A DNA stretch of 15,310 nt from NCBI GenBank assembly GCA_016177515.1, contig JACOUZ010000112.1:1-15310 (forward strand). Reading direction: 5' to 3'. Shown in pieces: positions 6,279 through 13,225 of the stretch. The DNA is from Acidobacteriota bacterium (GTDB lineage: Bacteria > Acidobacteriota > Polarisedimenticolia > Gp22-AA2). The number at the start of each line of letters is the position of its first letter. The stretch's first letter is position 1. A program made the position numbers and the translations under genes. The notes under the pieces were generated by a model that saw only the letters and a program-made list of their open reading frames with translations, was not told the origin of the DNA and did not search any database.

Positions 6279-7271
6279 CTACTCCGTGACGGCGCGGCCG
6301 CCAGGAGCGGCGGCCTTGCGCTCCGCCCCCCCTTCGACCTTCACCGTCTCGGCTTCCGGTTCGGCACCCTCGGGAACCGCGGCTTCCGCGGCCGGCTGCG
6401 CCCTGCGGGTCGCGGCCGGCCGGCGGCGCGGCGCGGGACGGCGGCTGTCCCCGGCCCCTCCCCGGCGCGCGTGCCGCGCTCCGGCCGCATCCTCGCCGAG
6501 CGCCGGCATCCCCGCGACCATGACGCCGCCTCCCCCGGCGGCGGCCAGCGCGGCTTCCTCGGATTCCTGTTCCCCCGCCTGCTTCTCGTAGACGCTGCGC
6601 CCCTCGAGGATGGCGTCGGCGATCCGGGACGCGAACAGCTTGATGGCGCGGATCGCGTCGTCGTTGCCGGGAATCGGGTAGTCGATGTCCTCCGGATCGC
6701 AGTTGGTGTCCACCACGGCGACCACGGGAATGTCGAGCTTCCTGGCCTCCAGGACCGCGATGCGCTCCTTCTTGGGATCGATGACGAACAGCGCATCGGG
6801 GAGGCGATCGAGCGTCTTGATCCCGGTCAGGACCTTGGCCAGCTTCACGCGCTCCTTTTCGAGCTGCAGGAGCTCTTTCTTGGTGTAGCGCCCTTCCACG
6901 GGGTTTTGCAGGAAGGTCTCGAGCCAGCGCAGCCGCTCGATGCGCTTCTTGATCGTGCGGTAGTTGGTGAGGGTGCCGCCCAGCCAGCGCTGGTTGACGA
7001 ACGGCATGCCGACGCGGGTCGCCTCCTCGGCGACCGCTTCCTGCGCCTGGCGCTTGGTGCCGACGAACAGGAGGGCCCCCCCCTGCACGGACACCTGCTG
7101 GACAAAAGCGATGGCCTCGCGGAACTTGATGAGGGTCTTCTGGAGATTGATGATGTAAATGCCGTTTCTCTGGCCGAAGATGAACTCGCGCATCTTCGGG
7201 TTCCATCGCTTGGTCTGGTGCCCGAAGTGGACACCCGCCTCCAGAAGCTCCTTCATGGTGACCGCCGTCAA
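6279..7271 (-). CDS. rpsB: 30S ribosomal protein S2 with long C-terminal tail
   Basis: A 330-aa protein. Residues 1-230 are a complete S2: MKELLEAGVHFGHQTKRWNP (6-25), the NGIYIINLQKT strand (36-46), GTKRQAQEAV (71-80), RWLGGTLTNY (95-104), PDALFVIDPKKE (158-169) and AIRAIKLFASRIADAI (206-221). Residues 231-330 are a tail rich in Ala, Arg, Gly, Pro and Glu, likely disordered, that most S2 proteins (about 230-260 aa) lack. The start is a TTG at 7271: it has GGAGG 6 nt upstream and yields an N-terminus that aligns with the MATVSM start of E. coli S2, better than the internal ATG at 7256. The GC character of the tail equals that of the core, and the frame is open to a TAG. Confidence 0.96.
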   Translation of the reverse strand: MTAVTMKELLEAGVHFGHQTKRWNPKMREFIFGQRNGIYIINLQKTLIKFREAIAFVQQVSVQGGALLFVGTKRQAQEAVAEEATRVGMPFVNQRWLGGTLTNYRTIKKRIERLRWLETFLQNPVEGRYTKKELLQLEKERVKLAKVLTGIKTLDRLPDALFVIDPKKERIAVLEARKLDIPVVAVVDTNCDPEDIDYPIPGNDDAIRAIKLFASRIADAILEGRSVYEKQAGEQESEEAALAAAGGGGVMVAGMPALGEDAAGARHARRGGAGDSRRPAPRRRPAATRRAQPAAEAAVPEGAEPEAETVKVEGGAERKAAAPGGRAVTE

Positions 7272-7346
7272 ATCATCCCTCCTCTCCCGGCCGCGCCGCG
7301 CGCGCCGCTTCGCTTCGGATGGTGCCCGCGCACCGTCGTCGGTTCC

Positions 7347-7739
7347 CTACCGCTTCGAGTACTGGAAGCGGGCCCGCGCGCCGCGCTGCCCGTACTTCTT
7401 CCTCTCCTTCACGCGCGAGTCGCGCGTCAGGAAGCCCGCTTCCTTCAGGCGACCCCGGAGCGCCGGCTCGAACTGCACCAGGGCCCGCGCGATGCCATGC
7501 CTGATGGCGCCCGCCTGCCCCGCCTCCCCGCCTCCCGCCACGTTGACCAGGACGTCGAACTTCTCCGCGGTCTCGGTCAGAGCCAGTGGCTCGCCCACCA
7601 CGCGCTTGAGCGCATCGGTGTGGAAGTAAGCGTCGATGGGGCGGCGGTTGACCACCAGGTTCCCCGCTCCGGGACGAAGGTACACGCGCGCCGTCGCGGT
7701 CTTGCGACGCCCCGTCGCGTAAAACTGCACAGCCGACAT
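7347..7739 (-). CDS. rpsI: 30S ribosomal protein S9
   Basis: A 130-aa S9 whose C-terminal tail reaches the ribosomal P site. Seen: YATGRRKTATARVYLRPG near the N-terminus, the VNVAGGGEAGQAGAIRHGIARAL core, and the canonical basic end KKYGQRGARARFQYSKR that contacts P-site tRNA. The ATG at 7739 is chosen over an upstream in-frame start at 7778 because it has GGAGG at good spacing, gives the family length and does not overlap rplM. It follows rplM by 22 nt, the universal L13-S9 pairing. Confidence 0.97.
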   Translation of the reverse strand: MSAVQFYATGRRKTATARVYLRPGAGNLVVNRRPIDAYFHTDALKRVVGEPLALTETAEKFDVLVNVAGGGEAGQAGAIRHGIARALVQFEPALRGRLKEAGFLTRDSRVKERKKYGQRGARARFQYSKR

Positions 7740-7755
7740 GCCTCGAACCTCCGGT

Positions 7756-7770
7756 CCGGCCTCAGGCCGG
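7756..7770 (-). other. Hairpin with the rplM stop codon in its loop
   Basis: On the minus strand CCGGCC-TGA-GGCCGG forms a perfect 6-bp GC hairpin whose 3-nt loop is exactly the rplM stop codon. The rpsI ribosome site starts a few bases further on. Ribosomes ending at rplM would melt it. Otherwise it might hold back the rpsI initiation region or slow RNA decay. There is no T-run, so it is not a terminator. The function is inference only. Confidence 0.4.
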
Positions 7771-8196
7771 AACAGCAAGCGTCTCGGGTTTCTGGGCCTG
7801 GTGCGGATGCCGGGACCCGGGGTAGACCTTCAGCTTCGTGCCCAGCTTGCGGCCGAGGCTCCCCTTCGGCAACATCCCCTTGACCGACCACTCGATCACG
7901 CGCGCCGGGCGCGCCTTGAGCATCTTGCCCGCGGGGACCTCTTTGAGGCCTCCCGGGTAACCGGTGTGCCAGCGGTAATACTTCTTCTCCGCCTTGCGCC
8001 CCGTCAGGCGCACCTTGCCCGCGTTGATCACCACCACGAAATCGCCGGTGTCGGCGAAGGGGGTGTACGTGGGGCGGTGCTTTCCCATCAGGATCCGGGC
8101 CACGAACGTGGATAGGCGGCCGAGCGTCAGGCCGTCCGCGTCCACCACGATCCACTTGCGATTCGCTTCGGCCTGTTTACAGACGTACGTTCCCAT
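7762..8196 (-). CDS. rplM: 50S ribosomal protein L13
   Basis: A 144-aa L13, an early-assembling large-subunit protein. Seen: TYVCKQAEANRKWIVVDADG at the N-terminus, LGRLSTFVARILMGKHRPTY, the GDFVVVINAGKVRLTGRK strand and the C-terminal LPKGSLGRKLGTKLKVYPG that marks the family. The length matches the usual 140-150. The ATG at 8196 has GAGG only 4 nt upstream, and an out-of-frame ATG lies 4 nt before it. First gene of the long translation unit, with a promoter about 50 nt upstream. In E. coli rplM-rpsI is autoregulated by L13; I see no proof of that here. Confidence 0.97.
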   Translation of the reverse strand: MGTYVCKQAEANRKWIVVDADGLTLGRLSTFVARILMGKHRPTYTPFADTGDFVVVINAGKVRLTGRKAEKKYYRWHTGYPGGLKEVPAGKMLKARPARVIEWSVKGMLPKGSLGRKLGTKLKVYPGSRHPHQAQKPETLAVPA

Positions 8197-8247
8197 CCAT
8201 CCTCGCGATCAAATGGAAGCACCCCGAGCCTGTGGTGCAAGCCGGTC

Positions 8248-8277
8248 ATTTTGGCAGGTAGACGCAAGTGCTGTCAA
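8248..8277 (-). promoter_or_regulatory. Sigma-70-type promoter of the rplM operon
   Basis: On the minus strand a perfect -35 TTGACA (8272-8277) is followed after 18 nt by CAAAAT (8248-8253, 4 of 6 matches to TATAAT). Initiation near 8241 would give a leader of about 45 nt before rplM. It is the best -35 in the window and drives the ribosomal protein and isoprenoid gene run. A weaker second candidate is GATAAT at 8370-8375 inside the loop of the upstream inverted repeat. Confidence 0.65.
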
Positions 8278-8324
8278 GTCTTATCTGCCCTGAGCTATCC
8301 CCAGCGTCGGGTGGCGGGCCGCAG

Positions 8325-8436
8325 CGCGTCGTGGCTCATGCTCGCTCGCGCGGGCTCCGGGGTGACCCTATTATCCGCATGGCGCGTGAGAGGGACACGC
8401 AGGATCCCGCGCGCGCGAGCCATGAGCCACGCCGCG
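8325..8436. repeat. Large imperfect inverted repeat in the argF-rplM gap
   Basis: The arm 8331-8354 (gtggctcatg...gcgcggg) is the reverse complement of 8406-8430 apart from one mismatch and one single-base bulge. Weaker pairing extends it outward to 8325/8436 and inward to 8358/8402. The loop is about 43 nt and relatively AT-richer in part (cctattatcc). It fills the gap between the argF stop and the rplM promoter, the largest gene-free stretch around it (8197-8479). It could end argF transcription (although no T-run follows), be a REP/MITE-type mobile remnant, or bind a protein. I do not recognise the family. Confidence 0.7.
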
Positions 8437-8479
8437 GCGGCCCGGTCTGGCCTGCCACTCGGAACCGGGGATCTCTCGG

Positions 8480-9409
8480 TCATCTGCCCGCTCCGCCCAG
8501 GAGCAGGGCCAGGACGGCCTTCTGGGCGTGCAGGCGGTTGGCGGCCTGCTGGAAGACGACCGAGGCCTTCGATTCGAAGACGTCGTCGGTCACCTCCTCC
8601 CCCCGGTGCGCCGGCAGGCAGTGCATGAAGAGGGCGCCCTTTCCGGCGCGCGCCATGACCGAGGCGTCAACCTGGTACGGCCGGAACACGACCACCCGCT
8701 CGTCGTGCTCCGCCTCCTGCCCCATGCTGGCCCAGGTGTCGGTGTAGATCACGTCGGCGCCGGCGACGGCCTCGTCCACGTTGTGCCCGACCGCGAGCGT
8801 GGCGCCGAATCGCGCCGCGACCTCCCGGGCCTGCCGCACGACGTCCGGGTCCGGCGCGTAGCCGGGCGGCGTGGCCACGCTGACGCTGGCGCCGAGCCTG
8901 GCCGCGGCGTACATCAGGGAGTGCGTGACGTTGTTTCCGTCGCCCACGTAGGCCAGCCGGATCCCTTCGCAGCGCCCGAGCGCTTCTCGAATCGTCAGGA
9001 AATCGGCGAGCGCCTGGCAGGGATGCGAGCGATCGGACAGGCCGTTGATCACCGGAATGGCCGCGTGCTGCGCCAGATCGACGATGGCCTGGTGGGAAAA
9101 CGTCCGCGCCATGATGCCGTCCGCCATTCCCGACAGGGTGCGCGCGATGTCGGCGACGCTCTCGCGCCTGCCCATCGAGATGTCGGAGGGCCCGAGGCAG
9201 ATGGCATGGCCGCCGAGCTGCGTCATGCCGGCCTCGAAGCTCACCCGGGTGCGCAAGGACGGCTTCTCGAAGATCATCGCCAGCGTCCTGCGCGACAACG
9301 CGTCCTGGAACGCGACGGGATCCCGCTTGATGCGGGCGGCGAGGTCGAGGATCTCGAGGACCTCCTCCCTGGACAGGTCGTGAATCGAAACGAGATCGGA
9401 GATGGTCAT
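8480..9409 (-). CDS. argF: Ornithine carbamoyltransferase
   Basis: A 309-aa transcarbamoylase that makes citrulline from ornithine and carbamoyl phosphate (or the reverse in catabolic forms). Seen: the carbamoyl-phosphate loop KPSLRTRVSFE (49-59, with SLRTR in place of the STRTR of some members), the ARTFSHQ region (101-107), HPCQALAD (129-136), the ornithine-loop signature DTWASMG (224-230) and HCLPAHRGEEV (263-273). The DxxxSMG and HCLPA motifs favour ornithine over aspartate as acceptor. The ATG at 9409 starts 7 nt after the carbamate kinase stop; its ribosome site (a GGAGGGG run) is rather far. The kinase neighbour suggests exchange of carbamoyl phosphate between the two enzymes. Confidence 0.93.
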   Translation of the reverse strand: MTISDLVSIHDLSREEVLEILDLAARIKRDPVAFQDALSRRTLAMIFEKPSLRTRVSFEAGMTQLGGHAICLGPSDISMGRRESVADIARTLSGMADGIMARTFSHQAIVDLAQHAAIPVINGLSDRSHPCQALADFLTIREALGRCEGIRLAYVGDGNNVTHSLMYAAARLGASVSVATPPGYAPDPDVVRQAREVAARFGATLAVGHNVDEAVAGADVIYTDTWASMGQEAEHDERVVVFRPYQVDASVMARAGKGALFMHCLPAHRGEEVTDDVFESKASVVFQQAANRLHAQKAVLALLLGGAGR

Positions 9410-9416
9410 GACGGGA

Positions 9417-10445
9417 TCAGCCCCTCCCCTCTCCTCCGGGGGCGTGGCGCCCTCCCGGCCCGGATCGCACCGGCCGCGCGGCCCGCGCCGCCGCGACCAG
9501 ACGCGTCCCCGCCCGGCCCCGCACCGCCGCCGGCAGCCTGGGGCTCGAGGTGATGAGCACCTCGCGCCCCGTCTTTTCCACGAACTCGATCGCCGCGCGG
9601 ATCTTGGGACCCATGCTCCCCTCGGGGAACTGCCCGGCGGCCTGGTGCCCCCGGGCCTCCGCCACGTCCATGCGCCGGATCCCCCTCTGGTCCGGCTTGC
9701 CGAAGTTGATCGCCACCTGATCGACGCCGGTCAGGATGACGAACAGGTCGGCGTGGAGGTCCGAGGCGATGAGCGCGGCGGTGTAGTCCTTGTCGATGAC
9801 CGCCTCGACCCCCCGCAGCTCATTCTGCCCGGTCCGGTAGACGGGAATTCCGCCGCCCCCGCCGGCAATGACGATTCCCCCGCCCTCGACCGCCCGCCGG
9901 ATCGCCTCCTGCTGCACCACTTCGAGCGGTCTCGGGCTCGGGACCACCTTGCGCCAGCCGCGGCCGGCATCCTCCACCATCGACCAGCCCTGCTTGTGCA
10001 TCAGGAATTCGGCCCGGAAGCGGGGGTAGAACGGCCCGATTGGCTTGGTCGGCCGCCGGAACCCCGGATCGTTCTGGTCCACCACGACCTCGGTGACCAG
10101 CGTGACCACCCCCAGGTGGCGCCGCAGGCGGCGCCGCCTGAGCTCGTTGAGCAGAGCCATCTCCAGCAGGTAGCCGATGCTGCCTTCCGACATGGCGACA
10201 CAGACGTCGAGCGACAGGGGCGGCACCTTGGTGACCGCCTCCTCGACCTGGATCAGAATGTTGCCGACCTGCGGACCGTTGCCGTGCACCAGGACCAGGC
10301 GATAGCCGTCCATGAGGATCGGGATCAGCGAGCGCGCCGTCTCCCGCGCGTTCTCGATCTGCTCCCACTGGGTCCCCTCCTGCCCTTTCTTGATCAGGGC
10401 ATTGCCGCCGAAGGCGACGACCGCAAGTTGTCCGCGCCGCGGCAT
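9417..10445 (-). CDS. arcC: Carbamate kinase
   Basis: A 342-aa amino-acid-kinase-fold enzyme interconverting carbamoyl phosphate plus ADP with carbamate plus ATP. Seen: AFGGNAL (11-17), VHGNGPQVGN (53-62), VVDQNDPGF (121-129), PTKPIGPFY (132-140), VVPSPRP (167-173), GGGGGIPV (195-202), VIDKDYTAALIA (216-227) and GQFPEGSMGPKIRAA (271-285). The family core (about 310 aa) ends near GTRLV (313-317); about 25 extra Arg/Gly/Pro-rich residues follow. The ATG at 10445 has an AAGGGG ribosome site and lies 14 nt after the upstream gene. It lacks an arginine deiminase partner here, so the usual ADI fermentation role is not supported by the neighbourhood. Confidence 0.95.
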   Translation of the reverse strand: MPRRGQLAVVAFGGNALIKKGQEGTQWEQIENARETARSLIPILMDGYRLVLVHGNGPQVGNILIQVEEAVTKVPPLSLDVCVAMSEGSIGYLLEMALLNELRRRRLRRHLGVVTLVTEVVVDQNDPGFRRPTKPIGPFYPRFRAEFLMHKQGWSMVEDAGRGWRKVVPSPRPLEVVQQEAIRRAVEGGGIVIAGGGGGIPVYRTGQNELRGVEAVIDKDYTAALIASDLHADLFVILTGVDQVAINFGKPDQRGIRRMDVAEARGHQAAGQFPEGSMGPKIRAAIEFVEKTGREVLITSSPRLPAAVRGRAGTRLVAAARAARPVRSGPGGRHAPGGEGRG

Positions 10446-10459
10446 GCCGGAAACCCCTT

Positions 10460-11773
10460 CTACGGGAGCTTGTCGAGGGCGTCGTCCAGATCGGGCTTGC
10501 CGATCTCCTGCAGCTCGTAGGACACCCGCAGCGCCGGCTTCTCGAAGTGGATCGTCCGGCGCAGATCGATGGGCGTGGCGATCAGCACCAGGTCGCAGTC
10601 CACCTTCTCGATGGTCTGCCGGAGCTCGTTCATCTGTTTCTCGCCGTAGCCGACCGCGGGCAGAAGCGTGCCGATGCCGGGGTACTTGCGGAAGGTCGTC
10701 GCGATCGATCCCACCGCGTACGGCCGCGGGTCGACCAGGGAAGCGGCGCCGAAACGCTGCGCGGCGATCACGCCCGCGCCGTACCCCATTCCGCCGTGCG
10801 TCAGGGTCGGACCGTCCTCCACCACCAGGACGCGCCTGCCGCGGATGGCGGCGGGGTCTTCCACGGTCACGGGGGAGGCCGCCTCGATGACGAGCGCCTT
10901 CGGATTGCAGCGGGCGATGTTCGCCTTGACGTCCTCGATTCCCTTCTTGTCCGCCGTGTCGATCTTGTTGATGACGATGCACGATGCGCGGCGGAAATTC
11001 GCTTCCCCGGGGTGGTACTGCAGCTCGTGACCCGGGCGGTGCGGGTCGAGGACCACGATCTCGACGTCCGGCTTGTAGAACGGCAGGTCGTTGTTGCCGC
11101 CGTCCCAGACGATCACGTCGGCCTCGCGCTCGGCCTCCTTCAGGATCGCGCCGTAGTCGACCCCCGCGTAGACGACCGTGCCGGTCTTGAGATGCGGCTC
11201 GTACTCCTCCCGCTCCTCGATGGTGCACTCGAAGCGGTCCAGGTCCCCGAAGGCGGCAAAGCGCTGCACCGCCTGCTTGGCCAGATCGCCGTAGGGCATC
11301 GGGTGCCGGACCGCCACCACCCGGCGTCCCCGGTCCAGGAGCTTGCGGCAGACGCGGCGCGTCGTCTGGCTCTTGCCCGCACCGGTGCGCACCGCGCACA
11401 CCGAAACCACCGGCCGGGACGATTTCAGCGACGTTTCGTTGAACCCCATGAGGACGAAGTCGGCGCCCGCGGCGACCACCTGCGATCCCTTGTGCATCAC
11501 GTGCTCATGAGACACGTCGGAATAGGCGAACACCACGAGGTCCACCGACAGGCGGCCGATCAGCTCCTCGACCCGATCCTCTTCGTAGATGGGAATGCCG
11601 GCGGGATACCGGGACCCCGCCAGTTGCGCCGGGTAGCGCCTGTCGGTGATGTTCGGGATCTGCGTGGCCGTGAAGCCCACGACCTCATAATCAGGATGGT
11701 CGCGGTAGCGGAGGTTGAAGTTGTGGAAGTCCCTGCCGGCCGCACCCATGATCAGGACACGTCGCGCGCTCAT
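10460..11773 (-). CDS. Cyclic 2,3-diphosphoglycerate synthetase-like P-loop protein
   Basis: A 437-aa protein that I recognise as the family named after archaeal cyclic 2,3-diphosphoglycerate synthetase, also annotated as a predicted GTPase. Seen: an N-terminal Rossmann-type start VLIMGAAGRDFHNFN (6-20), a conserved TATQIPNI (35-42), FAYSDVSHEHVMHK (82-95), a Walker A loop VRTGAGKSQ (128-136), a Walker B-like VIVWDGGNND (220-229), an NKID G4-type motif (269-272), and EDGPTLTHGGMGYGAG (319-334). Archaeal members form an internal phosphoanhydride in 2,3-diphosphoglycerate using ATP. The bacterial role is not established to my knowledge. The ATG at 11773 has GGAGAA 7 nt upstream. It leads an operon with carbamate kinase and OTCase, so a link to carbamoyl-phosphate metabolism is a reasonable but unproven inference. 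Confidence 0.82.
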   Translation of the reverse strand: MSARRVLIMGAAGRDFHNFNLRYRDHPDYEVVGFTATQIPNITDRRYPAQLAGSRYPAGIPIYEEDRVEELIGRLSVDLVVFAYSDVSHEHVMHKGSQVVAAGADFVLMGFNETSLKSSRPVVSVCAVRTGAGKSQTTRRVCRKLLDRGRRVVAVRHPMPYGDLAKQAVQRFAAFGDLDRFECTIEEREEYEPHLKTGTVVYAGVDYGAILKEAEREADVIVWDGGNNDLPFYKPDVEIVVLDPHRPGHELQYHPGEANFRRASCIVINKIDTADKKGIEDVKANIARCNPKALVIEAASPVTVEDPAAIRGRRVLVVEDGPTLTHGGMGYGAGVIAAQRFGAASLVDPRPYAVGSIATTFRKYPGIGTLLPAVGYGEKQMNELRQTIEKVDCDLVLIATPIDLRRTIHFEKPALRVSYELQEIGKPDLDDALDKLP

Positions 11774-11856
11774 TCATCTTCTCCGCGGAAAGAACGATGG
11801 AGCCCTCGCGATCGCTCCTGACGGTTCCTGCAGGTACGCTCGCGGAAACGGGGCCG

Positions 11857-11886
11857 ACTATAGCAGACGGGGGCACGCGGTCACAA
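11857..11886 (-). promoter_or_regulatory. Promoter of the cDPGS-like/arcC/argF operon
   Basis: On the minus strand TTGTGA (11881-11886) and TATAGT (11857-11862) are separated by 18 nt. The -10 matches 5 of 6 and the -35 matches 4 of 6. Initiation near 11850 leaves a leader of roughly 75 nt with a GGAGAA ribosome site. The position between two operons supports it. Confidence 0.6.
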
Positions 11887-11894
11887 GGCGAAGG

Positions 11895-12034
11895 CCCGGG
11901 GTCTCCGGACCGGGAGCCTGACCGGGCATTCGGACGGCCCTGTCCCGCTGCCCGGCCGGGCTTCAACTCCACCGGCGAAGCGTGGCCGCCGCGCGGGGAT
12001 GACCAACCCGAAATCAATCCCCGGTGAGGCTGAG
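11895..12034 (-). other. Gap after the response regulator: candidate stem-loops
   Basis: No gene is supported between 11774 and 12034. On the minus strand, just after the response-regulator stop, CGGGGAT and ATCCCCG (11994-12023) can pair around a 16-nt loop. A 12-bp palindrome gcccggccgggc lies at 11950-11961. GGTC-CGGA-GACC, flanked by CCC/GGG, makes another stem at 11895-11914, immediately before the next promoter's -35. Any could end transcription, but none has a T-run. Confidence 0.3.
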
Positions 12035-13225
12035 TCAGATCCCCCGGGCCGGGGCCGGGAGGTTGAGGTGCTCCGGCAGGAGGCGGTCCCCCTCCCCCAG
12101 GATCAGGGCCCGTTCGATGGAGTTTTCCAGCTCGCGCACGTTTCCCGGCCAGGCGTAGGCGCACAGCGCCCGGAGGGTCTCGTCGGGGAGGGCGATCGGG
12201 CCGCGCTTCTTCTGCTCGGCGGCGAACTTCTTGACGAAGTGCCGCGCCAGAACCGGGATGTCCTCCGGGCGCTCCCTGAGCGGCGGGACGGTGACCGGGA
12301 AGACCGACAGGCGGAAAAAGAGGTCCTGCCGGAACGCCCCCTGGGCGACCAGCCCCTTCAGATCCTTGTTCGTGGCCGCGACCAGGCGGATGTCGACGCT
12401 GCGCGTCTCGGTCCCTCCCACCCGCTCGAACTGGCGCTGCTCGATGACCCGCAGGACCTTCCCCTGCAGGGGGAGCGACAGGTCGCCGATCTCGTCGAGG
12501 AACAGGGTCCCCCTGTCGGCGATCTCGAACTTGCCCCTCTTGGTGCCGGCCGCGCCGGTGAACGCCCCCTTCTCGTAGCCGAACAGCTCGCTCTCGAGGA
12601 GGTTCTCGGGGATGGCGGCGCAGTTGATCGGGAAGAAGGAGTGCGCCTTCCGCCCGCTCAGGTGGTGCACGGCGCGCGCGAACAGCTCCTTGCCCGAGCC
12701 GCTCTCGCCGAGCAGGAGGACGGTGGCGTCGGTGGGGGCCACTCTGCGCACCTGTTCGAGGGCGCGCCTGAGGGCCGGGCTGTCGCCGAGAATCTCCGGG
12801 GTGTCGAGCTCCTGCGAGAAGCGCTCCTTGAGCAGCGCGTTCTCGTGCAGGAGGCTCCGGTGGTCGAGGGCGCGGCGGACCAGCGCCAGCAGGTGCTCGG
12901 TGTCGACCGGCTTCTCCAGGTAGTCGTAGGCCCCGGCCTTCATGGCGCTGACCGCGTCCTTGATCGTGCCGTAGGCGGTCATCAGGATGACCGGCATCTC
13001 CGGATCGGACGTGATGGCCGCCTTGAGAACGTCGTGGCCGGAGGCGGCCGGCAGGCGCAGATCCGTCAGGACCATGGAGAACCGCGCGCGCCTGATCTTG
13101 TCGAGCGCGCTGCCGCCGTCCGGCGCCTCGTCGACGCCGAACCCCTCGGCCTCCAGCGTCTTTCTGAGGACCGATCGCAGGCTTTCCTTGTCCTCGACCA
13201 GGAGAATGCGGTCGGCGGACTTCAC
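12035..13225 (-). CDS. NtrC-type sigma-54 activator response regulator without HTH
   Basis: A 396-aa two-domain protein. Receiver: ILLVEDKE (7-14), phosphoacceptor D55 in LTDLRLP, T83 in ILMTAYG, and K105 in LEKPVD. Central AAA+ domain: Walker A GESGSGKE (173-180), sigma-54 contact loop GAFTGA (220-225), Walker B GTLFLDEIG (239-247), arginine-finger region FRQDLFFRL (298-306), and WPGNVREL (359-366). The protein stops at residue 396, right after the AAA+ helical subdomain (RALILGEGDRLLPEHLNLP). The usual Fis-type DNA-binding HTH of another 50-70 residues is missing, and no HTH is found in any frame of the next 200 nt, so this is not a simple frameshift. It should still open sigma-54 promoters, as known for HTH-less FlgR. 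The start is GTG, overlapping the upstream stop (GTGA). No kinase gene is in view. Confidence 0.94.
   Translation of the reverse strand: MKSADRILLVEDKESLRSVLRKTLEAEGFGVDEAPDGGSALDKIRRARFSMVLTDLRLPAASGHDVLKAAITSDPEMPVILMTAYGTIKDAVSAMKAGAYDYLEKPVDTEHLLALVRRALDHRSLLHENALLKERFSQELDTPEILGDSPALRRALEQVRRVAPTDATVLLLGESGSGKELFARAVHHLSGRKAHSFFPINCAAIPENLLESELFGYEKGAFTGAAGTKRGKFEIADRGTLFLDEIGDLSLPLQGKVLRVIEQRQFERVGGTETRSVDIRLVAATNKDLKGLVAQGAFRQDLFFRLSVFPVTVPPLRERPEDIPVLARHFVKKFAAEQKKRGPIALPDETLRALCAYAWPGNVRELENSIERALILGEGDRLLPEHLNLPAPARGI

Noticed and set aside
7739..7778. Upstream in-frame start for rpsI at 7778
   Set aside because: It would add 13 residues absent from S9, overlap rplM and lacks a ribosome site, while 7739 has GGAGG and gives the family length.
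8295..8483. 62-aa minus-strand frame overlapping the argF stop (ATGA) with GGAG upstream
   Set aside because: The overlap and ribosome site are suggestive, but the frame runs through the large inverted repeat, shows no motif and ends with no following gene. Chance coupling at high GC is more likely; ribosome profiling would settle it.
9417..11399. 660-aa reading of the carbamate kinase frame
   Set aside because: The first 318 residues are a shadow of the cDPGS-like gene. Kinase homology starts at the ATG at 10445, which has its own ribosome site.
11691..12164. 157-aa minus-strand frame across the gap between the regulator and the cDPGS-like gene
   Set aside because: It crosses the end of the regulator, a promoter and the start of the next gene out of frame, and has no recognisable sequence. 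I also checked it for a displaced HTH domain and found none.
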